The notes: generated by a model not told the origin, from the sequence alone. 39,860 nucleotides of DNA from Caloramator quimbayensis (GCF_900167605.1 NZ_FUYH01000024.1:1-39860); one strand, 5' to 3'. Shown: positions 9,069-16,573, counted from the stretch's first letter. A program made the numbers and translations.

Positions 9069-9100
9069 AATATACATTTTTTTGTACATTGACATAAAAA
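9069..9100 (-). promoter_or_regulatory. Promoter/operator of yhfY operon (candidate YhfZ site)
   Basis: On the minus strand a -10-like TATATT (9069-9074) is preceded by a block containing AATGTACAAAAAAATGTA. The block at 9072-9100 matches the one at 10228-10256 in 26 of 29 positions. The repeat unit AATGTA recurs with 12-bp spacing, about one helical turn. No good -35 hexamer is present, so the block may bind an activator or repressor. It lies only 23-54 bases before the yhfY start. YhfZ as the binder is inferred. Confidence 0.55.
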
Positions 9101-9115
9101 TAAAATAAGTTTTAT

Positions 9116-10042
9116 TTAATAATTTGGTGTAATTTCTCCTCTGACAACTCTTTTTTGATAATCTAACACCTCTTCTTTACTTAAAACTCTTTTTAAAAAA
9201 CTTTCAAGTTCTTTCTTATTATTATTCATAATAAGCACAGCTTCTGTATCCATTTTATTAAGATTATTATTAAATAAAGGGTAATATTTTATATTTATTT
9301 TTCTTTCAAATATTTCATCAATATTCCACACTGCAGCATCAATTTCCCCACTTATTATTTTTGCTATAATTTGATTATAAGGCAATTCAATAAGTTGTAC
9401 ATTTTTCCCTTCACATTGTCTTAATGTTAAAATGCTATGATCAATTGATGTTGTATCAATGCCTACCTTCATACCATCTTCTATATCCTTTTTAAAGGGA
9501 TTATAAAAAATAAGTGCATGTTCATTAACGTATGTAAATTCACCAAATTCTATAACTATATTAATATCCAAACCTTCTTCTATTGATTTTTGAGCTGCAA
9601 GCTTAGAAACAATTGCAAAATCATATCTATTTTTTTTAAGGGCTTCTATCCTACTTTTTGCTCCTCTCATATACGCAAGACTAAAGGGTATACCACTTTT
9701 AAGCATTGTTTTATAAAGACCTGTTGCAAGCCCTTCATATAATTTTGAATAAGGCAGTGGCATAACTCCCACAATAGAATTAATATCTGTAAAATGCATT
9801 AATTTCTTATAATCTATATCCACAATAAAAGTTCCAAGATGTCCCCTTGCCTCAAGATATATAGCTTTATTGTCTTCTAAATATTTTATTGCATTCTGTA
9901 CTGTTCCTCGTGCAGTTTTAAATTTTTCAGAATAATTTGCTATAGTATCTATTCTATCTCCTATTTCCATCCCTATAAATTCTTGTGCCAATTTCATAAC
10001 AATTATTCCGCTTTTTTGCATTAATATTAATTTTTTATTCAT
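9116..10042 (-). CDS. yhfZ: YhfZ, transcription regulator with ligand-binding domain
   Basis: This 308-residue protein has an N-terminal winged-helix/HTH of the YhfZ type (residues 1-75: SEKFKTARGTVQNAIKYLEDNKAIYLEARGHLGTFI). It is followed by a periplasmic-binding-protein-like effector domain (from about 90: GVMPLPYSKLYEGLATGLYK, RYDFAIVSKLAAQKSIEEG, GEIDAAVWNIDE). This arrangement resembles GntR- or LysR-type sensing of a small molecule. It heads the yhf operon and is separated from yhfY by 69 bp that contain one of the two near-identical operator candidates. The other lies upstream of yhfZ itself, consistent with autoregulation. RBS AAAGGGTGAAATT precedes ATG at 10042. Confidence 0.87.
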   Translation of the reverse strand: MNKKLILMQKSGIIVMKLAQEFIGMEIGDRIDTIANYSEKFKTARGTVQNAIKYLEDNKAIYLEARGHLGTFIVDIDYKKLMHFTDINSIVGVMPLPYSKLYEGLATGLYKTMLKSGIPFSLAYMRGAKSRIEALKKNRYDFAIVSKLAAQKSIEEGLDINIVIEFGEFTYVNEHALIFYNPFKKDIEDGMKVGIDTTSIDHSILTLRQCEGKNVQLIELPYNQIIAKIISGEIDAAVWNIDEIFERKINIKYYPLFNNNLNKMDTEAVLIMNNNKKELESFLKRVLSKEEVLDYQKRVVRGEITPNY

Positions 10043-10137
10043 AATTTCACCCTTTGTTGTTAGTAGTATACTTAAAGTCTTTATGTATCTTTAACAATAA
10101 ACCTTTATTCTATTTGATTATGCATAAATAACCTGCA

Positions 10138-10166
10138 TCTCTATATATTCTTTAAATATATAGAGA
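10138..10166. repeat. AT-rich perfect hairpin in the yhfZ leader
   Basis: TCTCTATATATT (10138-10149) and AATATATAGAGA (10155-10166) form a perfect 12-bp stem with a 5-base loop. It lies between the TATAAT at 10225-10230 and the yhfZ start, so it would be in the mRNA leader. No U-run follows, so it is not a plain terminator. The rest of the gene-free stretch 10043-10449 is very AT-rich. Besides this hairpin and the promoter/operator block I see nothing else in it. Confidence 0.5.
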
Positions 10167-10224
10167 GAGAAATATTAATTAATTTTATATCAAATATAGT
10201 TTTTATATATATTGAATCAGAATC

Positions 10225-10256
10225 ATTATACATTATTTTGTACATTTACATTAAAA
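10225..10256 (-). promoter_or_regulatory. Promoter/operator of yhfZ (second copy of 29-bp element)
   Basis: On the minus strand a perfect -10 TATAAT (10225-10230) follows a block with AATGTACAAAATAATGTA. The 29 bases at 10228-10256 are 26/29 identical to those before yhfY, in the same orientation and at the same distance from the -10. The region expected to hold a -35 box lies inside the block. The start codon of yhfZ is 183 bases downstream, leaving a long leader. Likely a regulator-binding site; YhfZ is the obvious candidate. Confidence 0.6.
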
Positions 10257-10449
10257 AACAATCTAAGATTAGAATATTATAACTTTTATCTAATGTCAAT
10301 ATTCAAATTTTAATGACAATTTTTAAATATTCCAATTTTTGTTATAAATATTTTATATCTCAACTCTTTTATATATAATATCTTAATCATGTATCTTTTT
10401 ATATTTTTTTAACTAAATATTTTATATACATAAATATTATAAAAACAGC

Positions 10450-10998
10450 TCAATTTATCATCTTGCTCCTCATACCTTGAACTAAAAATATTAATAGTCC
10501 AATTGCAGCTACTATATCACCAATGCTTATAACATAATGTCTAAGATAAGTCTTTGGTATTATATCCCCTAAAAGCCAAAGCCTTGTTGCTTCGTTTTGT
10601 ACGACATAAAGCCCTTCCGCCGATGCCTTAACAGAACCGATTGAAGGTGCAAGCCCTGCTGTTACGGCTGCTTTTGCACTGACTGGCATAGCCCCTCCGT
10701 TTGAAAATATTGCAAGGGCATTCAATAAAAATCCAAGTCCCATAATTAAAATATATTTATTTTCCCTGTTAAAATATATAAATAAAAATATGAGTGCGTA
10801 TTCAATAATATATATCGATGTTGTTAAGTATCCCCTCGATAACATCCCTTTTCTTACAAGAGAAAACAAAATAAACTCGACAGCAAATGCCCCAACAGCT
10901 AAATATGGATATTTTAATTTAACATTTTCCAGATTTTTAAGTTTACCTTTTAAAATATATCCTATTATAATTCCGATTATTAAAGCTTCAAGAAACAT
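10450..10998 (-). CDS. DUF5317 family membrane protein
   Basis: This 182-residue protein has about five predicted membrane segments (MFLEALIIGIIIGYIL at the start, then YLAVGAFAVEFILFSL, SIYIIEYALIFLFIYF, YILIMGLGFLLNALAI, IGDIVAAIGLLIFLVQG). The loop NGGAMPVSAKAAVTAG and the ending TYLRHYVISIGDIVAA match my memory of the DUF5317 family, whose function is unknown. It starts 9 bp after the HD-GYP stop on the same strand, so the two are one transcription unit and possibly partners in the membrane. Start ATG 10998 follows GTGAGGTAAAAT. Confidence 0.75.
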   Translation of the reverse strand: MFLEALIIGIIIGYILKGKLKNLENVKLKYPYLAVGAFAVEFILFSLVRKGMLSRGYLTTSIYIIEYALIFLFIYFNRENKYILIMGLGFLLNALAIFSNGGAMPVSAKAAVTAGLAPSIGSVKASAEGLYVVQNEATRLWLLGDIIPKTYLRHYVISIGDIVAAIGLLIFLVQGMRSKMIN

Positions 10999-11007
10999 AA
11001 TTTTACC

Positions 11008-12261
11008 TCACGATTTTTTGCTTTTTATCTTTAAGAAAGTATTAACTATATCAGGATGAAACTGCGTTCCGCTGTTTTTTATAAGTTCATCTTTTATATC
11101 TTCCCAAGGCAGAGCCTTTCTGTATACTCTATCCGTTGACATGGCATCAACTGCATCTGCAAGCTGGAGTATAAAAACGTCCTTCCCAAGCTCCTGCGCC
11201 TTTTTACCCCAAGGATATCCTTTCCCATCATATCTTTCGTGGTGATACCTTACAAGATGGGGTATATCACCAAGGTCCTTAATATCCTTTATAATGTTGT
11301 ATCCAACCTCTGGATGAGACTTTATCAAATTATATTCCTCAGCAGTTAGTTTTCCGGGTTTGTTTAAAATGCTGTCATCTATTCCTATTTTCCCAACATC
11401 ATGAAGATAGGATGCAATTATCAGCTGCTCTACTCTGCTCTCACTATAGCCAAGCTCCCTTGCTATATCTTCTACTATCTTTGCAACATTTCTTGAATGC
11501 CCTTCGGTATACTCATCCCTTGCTTCTATAGCATGCATGAGTGCTATAACCGTTTCTATGTATTTTGTTTTTGTTTCAATATATAAAGAATAGGTGTATC
11601 TTGCAAGTAGAACAGGTATCATTAATATTAATATACCTATTATGTTGTATTTTCTATAAAGGTAAGCAAGCAGGTATCCAAAAGGCGCCATTGCTATAAT
11701 GTTTAAAAGTCCAAATTTGAAGGTGTTTAAAAATTCATGGAGGATGTTGTTGTTAGATAAAGAAAACATAAGTATGGCCATTATTAAACTATTAACGGCT
11801 AAAAATACAATAACAAATGAAGAAATTTGCAAAAATTGAACTATAAATATATTACTGCTGAACGAATGAATTATAAAACTATTATAGGCCATAGATGAAA
11901 AATATATAGATATTGCCATGTTAGAAACATTAAATAAGGTTATATATATAGGGGTATTAAATACATGTATATATCTATCGTTTTTTCTATATATTCTAAA
12001 TGCCATACCCAGAGAAATTATTATCATCGTCCAAAATGTTCCAAAAAGAATTATAGATGCAACAGTAATCGCAAAACCAGAACTAATCCTAATCTTTTTA
12101 AAACCAACAGAAAGGGATTCAGTTATTATTGATAGAATAAGAAAAAAAACAATACTAATTAATTGCTCATCAATTTTAAAATATTTATAGGAATTATATA
12201 AACAAAATGCTGCAATTATATATAAAACAGAAAGAAATACTATTAATTTTTTATTTTTCAT
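11008..12261 (-). CDS. Membrane-anchored HD-GYP domain phosphodiesterase
   Basis: This 417-residue protein has an N-terminal membrane part (residues 1-215, six to eight hydrophobic segments) and a C-terminal HD-GYP domain (about 230-410). The domain has EARDEYTEGHSRNVAKI, IASYLHDVGKIGIDDSILNK with the HD pair, and VRYHHERYDGKGYPWGKKA with the HHE and GYP motifs, then LQLADAVDAMSTDRVYRKA. Complete metal ligands suggest an active enzyme. HD-GYP proteins hydrolyse cyclic di-GMP or related cyclic dinucleotides in the cytoplasm. The membrane part is a sensor of unknown input. RBS GGAGGT at 12267-12272. The start lies about 20 bases after the 3' arm of an inverted repeat (12280-12474) and just beyond a small peptide gene. 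The same strand continues into DUF5317. Confidence 0.9.
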   Translation of the reverse strand: MKNKKLIVFLSVLYIIAAFCLYNSYKYFKIDEQLISIVFFLILSIITESLSVGFKKIRISSGFAITVASIILFGTFWTMIIISLGMAFRIYRKNDRYIHVFNTPIYITLFNVSNMAISIYFSSMAYNSFIIHSFSSNIFIVQFLQISSFVIVFLAVNSLIMAILMFSLSNNNILHEFLNTFKFGLLNIIAMAPFGYLLAYLYRKYNIIGILILMIPVLLARYTYSLYIETKTKYIETVIALMHAIEARDEYTEGHSRNVAKIVEDIARELGYSESRVEQLIIASYLHDVGKIGIDDSILNKPGKLTAEEYNLIKSHPEVGYNIIKDIKDLGDIPHLVRYHHERYDGKGYPWGKKAQELGKDVFILQLADAVDAMSTDRVYRKALPWEDIKDELIKNSGTQFHPDIVNTFLKIKSKKS

Positions 12262-12279
12262 ATTTTACCTCCATAATAT

Positions 12280-12474
12280 AAAAAGGCCGATTAACTTATA
12301 TTATATTCCCCATGAAAAGTGTGATCCACCTGCTAAAACAAGTGTTAAAAGAGCTATTAATAATGGTAAATACTTTTTCACAGCAATTCCCCCTTTATAC
12401 GTGTTCACAGGGCTTCGCTATTGCCTGTGTCAAAATCTCCGCTAAAGGAAGGTAAAAATTTAATCGGCCTTTTT
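12280..12474 (-). other. 195-bp segment closed by a perfect 15-bp inverted repeat (candidate structured RNA leader or small mobile cassette)
   Basis: AAAAAGGCCGATTAA (12280-12294) and TTAATCGGCCTTTTT (12460-12474) are perfect reverse complements. The segment fills the space between the upstream gene's stop (12479-12481) and the HD-GYP ribosome-binding site (12267-12272). In minus-strand RNA the downstream arm ends in CGGCCUUUUU, so pairing would give a terminator-like end just before the HD-GYP gene. Inside are a hairpin with CACAGG/CCUGUG (minus strand, about 12409-12431), a possible stem CCUUUA (12443-12448) with UAAAGG (12392-12397) that covers part of the peptide gene's Shine-Dalgarno site, and the 26-codon gene itself. 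No flanking target duplication is obvious. I do not recognise a known riboswitch. Confidence 0.55.
12301..12381 (-). CDS. Short hydrophobic peptide gene, 26 codons (unrecognised)
   Basis: On the minus strand GTG at 12381 opens a 26-codon frame ending with TAA at 12301-12303. AAAGGGGG stands seven bases before the GTG, a strong Shine-Dalgarno site at ideal spacing. The peptide begins MKKYLPLLIALL, continues with a hydrophobic run to ALAGG-like residues (LTLVLAGG) and ends GSHFSWGI. It looks like a signal peptide with a short aromatic tail, or a single-membrane-segment small protein. A secreted signal, a regulator of the adjacent membrane HD-GYP protein, or a leader peptide are all possible. 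No Cys is present, so it is not an ordinary AgrD-type thiolactone precursor. I recognise no family. Its placement inside the inverted-repeat segment is striking. Confidence 0.6.
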   Translation of the reverse strand: MKKYLPLLIALLTLVLAGGSHFSWGI

Positions 12475-12478
12475 TTAG

Positions 12479-13096
12479 CTATAAAGTTATTCTTTGTATG
12501 CGCCTGTTTATTGCATCGAGTGTAGCCTTTGCTATTGTTTCGTTTATATCCTTTTTGATTATTGCAGATCCTACGAGGGTTTCTTCATTTCCCCCAAGCA
12601 TTACATTAACTAAAACGGTTGCTATGTTTACATTGTTGCTTGAATTTATTATTACATCCTGCACATCGAATATAAAAGCTTGTCCTAAAATTTGCTCTAC
12701 TGTTTTAACTGTTGCTGTTGCTACGATTTTTTTCCTGTTAGCTGCTGTATTTATTCCTACTTCATTTGTTGAATATTCCTTTTCATCATAGGATAGATTT
12801 ACGCTGCATTCAATCACATTATCCTTTGATACAACCGATACACCGCTTAACCTTATCCTCTTTAAAACCAAATAATCTTCACTTTGTATTGCAGCAATGC
12901 TAATCTTATTTTTATCTATTCTGTAATCAAATTGTGCATATAATGTAGATTCAATATCCCTTACAATCTGCTTTGGAGAGCGTGTATTATTTGCAAGAAT
13001 ATGAATTTCCGTTATTTCTCCGCCCTCTGAAACAACCTTAGAGTTTATAATTCCTTCAATTTTATTTAATGTTTCCTGAATTATGTTTAAATCCAT
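12479..13096 (-). CDS. Conserved protein of unknown function
   Basis: This 205-residue soluble protein lacks signal peptide and membrane segments. The N-terminal half (1-85: EGIINSKVVSEGGEITEIHI, SPKQIVRDIESTLYAQFDY) looks like a small alpha/beta domain. The second half (90-205) reads as a beta-rich hotdog- or dodecin-like domain with an alternating pattern (GVSVVSKDNVIECSVNLSYD, KKIVATATVKTVEQIL, NVNIATVLVNVMLGGNEETL). I do not recognise the family with confidence. Start ATG 13096 follows AGAGGGATTATT. It lies just upstream of the peptide/HD-GYP/DUF5317 group on the same strand, with its stop codon touching the inverted-repeat segment, so they may be co-transcribed. Confidence 0.7.
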   Translation of the reverse strand: MDLNIIQETLNKIEGIINSKVVSEGGEITEIHILANNTRSPKQIVRDIESTLYAQFDYRIDKNKISIAAIQSEDYLVLKRIRLSGVSVVSKDNVIECSVNLSYDEKEYSTNEVGINTAANRKKIVATATVKTVEQILGQAFIFDVQDVIINSSNNVNIATVLVNVMLGGNEETLVGSAIIKKDINETIAKATLDAINRRIQRITL

Positions 13097-13188
13097 AATA
13101 ATCCCTCTTTCACCGGCTTTGCTTATATAATAACATATTTTTACATAACCTACAATTTATTTTATAAAATTATTCCGAAAAATCAATA

Positions 13189-14340
13189 TTATTTATCTCT
13201 GCCTTGTATCATTTTTCTTATAAAGGGAACTTTTATGCTAATAGCGCTCTCTGGGCAAAGCTCCTGACAGCAGTAGCACCTTATGCACTTTTTATAGTTG
13301 TGGATTGGGGCTTTCTTTCTATCATTTTTATCCCAATTTACTGCTTTTGGCTCAACAGGACATATATTAATACATACTCCACATTTTACACATTTATTTA
13401 TATCTATATAGGGCTTTGGAACAATATAGTTTCTCAAATGTCCTCCTATAAAATTTAGAGGTTTAAAAGGCGTAACAGGAGTCCTATTTACGCTAAAGCT
13501 ATTGTCAATAAACTGCTCTAAAGCATCACCCACAAGTTCAATTTCACTTTCAATATGGGTTCCAAGCCCCATCTCTTTTCCAAACTTAATAGTGGGCACA
13601 TATTCAGGATTAACATTTACCATTCTGCAAACAACGCTGTCAAGGGCAACAGGATCAGAAGATATCAAAATAACATTCATCTTTTTAGGAGTTCCTCCCC
13701 TTGGACCGTTTCCTTCCATAGCATATATTCCATCCATTATATAAAGCCTTGGTTTTAAGAATTTATTTAAATCAATAAGCATCTTTGCAAAGTCGTTTAC
13801 ATCGGGAAGCTTTACATGAAACTCCCCTTTAAGCTTTCCAGGAATACATCCAAACTGATTTTTAACAGCTCCAGTTAATTTTGTAAGACCGTGGGTTTTA
13901 AGCTTTGGAAGGCTTATAATGCCATCGCACTCTAAAACTCCCTTTGCAATAGTAAACCTCTTATTCTGTATTCCTTCTTTAAAGGTTACTTCCTCACCTC
14001 TATTAAAATCTGCAAATTTTATATCAAGTTCTTTAGCAATTTCTTCAATTCCGCACCTTCTTGCAGCAAACTCAGGAGTTTGCATCGCCGGAGAATCTCC
14101 ATAGGATAAAACAGCTCCACTTTCTTTTAAAAGCTGTGCAACGGCTTTAAAAATCACCGGGTGAGTAGTTACGCATTTCTCAGGTGCCTCCCCAGTAAGC
14201 ATATTAGGCTTTAAAAGTATTTTCTCCCCATCCTTAACAAAACCCTCTAAACCGCCAATCAGCTCTATCCCTCTTTTTATACTCTCTTTTACCTTGCCAT
14301 AATCATAACTGTCACATCTTATAAGTGCAACCTTTGACAT
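13189..14340 (-). CDS. DUF362 domain protein with C-terminal 2x[4Fe-4S] ferredoxin domain
   Basis: This 383-residue protein has a DUF362 domain at 1-270 (ILLKPNMLTGEAPEKCVTTH, GAVLSYGDSPAMQTPEFAAR, ISLPKLKTHGLTKLTGAVKN, MNVILISSDPVALDSV). A bacterial ferredoxin domain starts near residue 317, with CVKCGVCINICP and, 35 residues on, CIRCYCCQELCP. These are full ligand sets for two [4Fe-4S] clusters. The second motif contains an extra Cys (CYCC). DUF362 proteins are cytoplasmic iron-sulphur proteins with no assigned reaction, presumed redox enzymes. ATG 14340 follows GAGGTGTTGGT. It is monocistronic or the first gene of the minus-strand run. Confidence 0.88.
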   Translation of the reverse strand: MSKVALIRCDSYDYGKVKESIKRGIELIGGLEGFVKDGEKILLKPNMLTGEAPEKCVTTHPVIFKAVAQLLKESGAVLSYGDSPAMQTPEFAARRCGIEEIAKELDIKFADFNRGEEVTFKEGIQNKRFTIAKGVLECDGIISLPKLKTHGLTKLTGAVKNQFGCIPGKLKGEFHVKLPDVNDFAKMLIDLNKFLKPRLYIMDGIYAMEGNGPRGGTPKKMNVILISSDPVALDSVVCRMVNVNPEYVPTIKFGKEMGLGTHIESEIELVGDALEQFIDNSFSVNRTPVTPFKPLNFIGGHLRNYIVPKPYIDINKCVKCGVCINICPVEPKAVNWDKNDRKKAPIHNYKKCIRCYCCQELCPESAISIKVPFIRKMIQGRDK

Positions 14341-14410
14341 ACCAACACCTCAACTTAATTAAATCTATTTATATTATAACTATTTTAACACATTTTATTT
14401 CCACATTGTA

Positions 14411-14577
14411 ACAGGGACGGTTACTTACTTAATTAATTTATTAAACAATTAACCACAAATAATTTAACATAACATTTTAAAATAAAAGATTAAGTATCTC
14501 TTCATAAAATCTAAGGGGTAACCTTATGCTATCAATTAAAAAGTATTAATAGTATACAAAATAAGTAACTGTCCCCC
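14411..14577. repeat. MITE/REP-like element with imperfect terminal inverted repeats
   Basis: GGGACGGTTACTTA (14414-14427) and TAAGTAACTGTCCC (14562-14575) are inverted repeats with one mismatch, bounding about 165 bp with no gene. The same 14-mer GGGACGGTTACTTA occurs again alone at 30825-30838. GGGACGGTT... ends are common in dispersed repeats of Clostridia. The element occupies most of the gene-free stretch between the DUF362 start and the beta-propeller gene; the rest holds that gene's promoter. Confidence 0.6.
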
Positions 14578-14598
14578 CAAGAATATAAGTATTTTGTC

Positions 14599-14624
14599 AC
14601 ATATTATCGAAACATCATATATTA
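14599..14624 (+). promoter_or_regulatory. SigmaK-like promoter of the beta-propeller gene
   Basis: AC (14599-14600), a 15-base spacer and CATATATTA (14616-14624) fit the sigmaK pattern AC-N16-CATAnnnTA, one base short in spacing. The gene starts 27 bases further with GAGGTGATAGTATG. Two other units in this cluster have the same arrangement, and the leaders resemble each other (A/T-rich, AGAAAA, then GAGGTGATA). Confidence 0.5.
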
Positions 14625-14650
14625 TACTAAGAAAACTGTGAGGTGATAGT

Positions 14651-16573
14651 ATGTATAGAACCTTTGCCATATATGTTGCAAATATGAACTCTAATACAGT
14701 AAGTGTAATAGACAGCGGATCAGATAAAGTTCTCTCAACAATCTTAGTTGGCTCTGCACCATACAGCATTGCTAAAACATCCGATGGGAAATATGTTTTT
14801 TCCATGAACTCTATGGATGGAACTGTAAGCATGATTGAAACAACAACAAGCAGCGTTGCAGCTGTAATAAACGTAGGGAGCTTCCCTATTGCGGGAGTTG
14901 TTAGCCTTGATAATAGATATTTATATGTTGCATGCAGAGACAGCGAGATGATATCAGTAATAGATATAAATTTAAGAACCGTTATAGCAAACATTGTATT
15001 AAACTTTAAACCAGTAAAAATCGAACTCTCTCCAGATGGTAGAAAAATATTTGTATTATGTATTAACTCTCTTTCAATACCTGTAATAGATACGGAAACC
15101 AATACCATTATTAAAAGAATAGCTCTTCCTGGGACATCCTATTACACCCCAACGGATTTTAAAATATCTCCCGATGGTAAGACTGCCTTTTTTGTAAGCT
15201 TTCAAAGACCTGCAATAGTTGGAATAGATGCTGAAAACCTGACAGTTATTGAGCCTATAATATCCTTCTCCTCAGGGGTTTTAAACCCGACATCTGTTTG
15301 TATTTCACCAGACAGCAATTATGTTTTTGTAACCGGCGTGAGCAAAAGTACCGGAGTTGTAATGCGCATAAAAGAAACCCTTCCAACAAAAATAATAACA
15401 ACAAAAATCGTATATGCTGTTCCTTATAAATCAGTTATAACTTCCGACTGCAGCAAACTTATAGTGCTTAACAATATATCAGGAAGCATAACTATATTTG
15501 ATACAAATAATCTCGATAAATATACAAGCCAATATCTCGGGGGAGCACTTACGGATATAGTATTAACCCCGAGCTGTAAATATGCCTATATAACCAACCA
15601 GCCCCTTAAGGCTATTATTAAGATGGATATAATTAATAAGGTGCCTCTTCTTGCACTTCCCATAGGAGATTTTCCAATAGCATCGCAGGGAACCTATATA
15701 GACCTTCCAACTCCTCCTTCTATGAAGCTTTTCAGGCCCCTTGTTAAAGATACAGAATCCTTTGACTTAATAAAGGACGGAACAGCAACAGTTGACATTA
15801 ACCCTTCACTTATAATGGATACTGAAGGAAATATATTCGGACTTGTAACAGACCCAGATAATAACCCTATTTCCAATGCAGAAGTCAAAGTTATAGATAA
15901 AGATAATCATACAGTAAACTTTGACTATACAGACTCGAGAGGTAAATTTATGTTCAGGCTCGTACCTTCAGACCACTACTCTCTTGTTGTGGTCTCTCCA
16001 GACCATCTGTTATCAAAAATAATATCCTTCTCATTAGCATCAGGAGAACAAAAGGAAATGGATGTAAAGCTTACAGAGGCTGAAATCTCTTCCCTCGGAG
16101 TGCTGCTTGGGGAAATGATTGATGAGAATATGCTTGGTATTACAAACGGAGTTGCAAATCTTTATAAAAAAGTAGATGGAGGCGACGTCTTTTTTGCTCA
16201 CGGATACTCTGAAGTAAAAGGACTTTACAGAATACCCTATATACCTTTAGGATTATATACTTTAAAAATACAAGTACCCGGATATGTTCCCTATGAAAGC
16301 CTTGTAATATTTGATAGAGAATATCTTGTTGCAATTACAACTTCAAGGCTTACCTTAGATACTTCAAACCCGAAGGGTAAAATATCTGGAAGAGTACTGT
16401 ATAACAATCTTCCAGTTGCTAATTCTTTGCTTGAGCTTTATAAAAAGGACGGAGAATCCTATATAACTGTTGCAGTAACCTCAACCGATGAAAGCGGATA
16501 TTATGAATTTAAAAACCTTCCCGCTGGAACCTACTTTATTGAATGTAAAAAACTTATAGAGAGCCAAATATAA
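14651..16573 (+). CDS. Beta-propeller protein with carboxypeptidase-regulatory-like repeats (probable spore-surface protein)
   Basis: This 640-residue protein starts with a YVTN-type beta-propeller (1-360). Repeated units look like YVANMNSNTVSVIDSGSDKV, with sister copies VFSMNSMDGTVSMIET, LYVACRDSEMISVIDINLRT and IPVIDTETNTIIKRIALPG. Three CarboxypepD_reg/CNA-B-like beta-sandwich domains follow (about 395-475, 480-560 and 568-638), with motifs such as GNIFGLVTDPDNNPISNAEV and YYEFKNLPAGTYFIECKKL. There is no signal peptide, membrane segment or LPXTG motif. Such proteins are structural or binding proteins. With a sigmaK-like promoter and neighbouring germination genes, a spore coat or exosporium location is inferred. 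RBS GAGGTGATAGT supports ATG 14651. Confidence 0.8.
   Translation: MYRTFAIYVANMNSNTVSVIDSGSDKVLSTILVGSAPYSIAKTSDGKYVFSMNSMDGTVSMIETTTSSVAAVINVGSFPIAGVVSLDNRYLYVACRDSEMISVIDINLRTVIANIVLNFKPVKIELSPDGRKIFVLCINSLSIPVIDTETNTIIKRIALPGTSYYTPTDFKISPDGKTAFFVSFQRPAIVGIDAENLTVIEPIISFSSGVLNPTSVCISPDSNYVFVTGVSKSTGVVMRIKETLPTKIITTKIVYAVPYKSVITSDCSKLIVLNNISGSITIFDTNNLDKYTSQYLGGALTDIVLTPSCKYAYITNQPLKAIIKMDIINKVPLLALPIGDFPIASQGTYIDLPTPPSMKLFRPLVKDTESFDLIKDGTATVDINPSLIMDTEGNIFGLVTDPDNNPISNAEVKVIDKDNHTVNFDYTDSRGKFMFRLVPSDHYSLVVVSPDHLLSKIISFSLASGEQKEMDVKLTEAEISSLGVLLGEMIDENMLGITNGVANLYKKVDGGDVFFAHGYSEVKGLYRIPYIPLGLYTLKIQVPGYVPYESLVIFDREYLVAITTSRLTLDTSNPKGKISGRVLYNNLPVANSLLELYKKDGESYITVAVTSTDESGYYEFKNLPAGTYFIECKKLIESQI

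Noticed and set aside
12382-12478. Cyclic-di-GMP riboswitch ahead of the HD-GYP gene
   Set aside because: I looked for the conserved GEMM-I core and the class II pattern and did not find them. The fold appears to be something else, and the element also contains a coding sequence.
13204-13744. Plus-strand open frames across the DUF362/ferredoxin gene
   Set aside because: They lie opposite a gene with clear iron-sulphur motifs, have no ribosome-binding sites and encode no recognisable protein.
14536-15108. 190-codon minus-strand frame opposite the beta-propeller gene
   Set aside because: It mirrors the repetitive propeller codons and has no family features or ribosome-binding site; the plus-strand protein is well supported.
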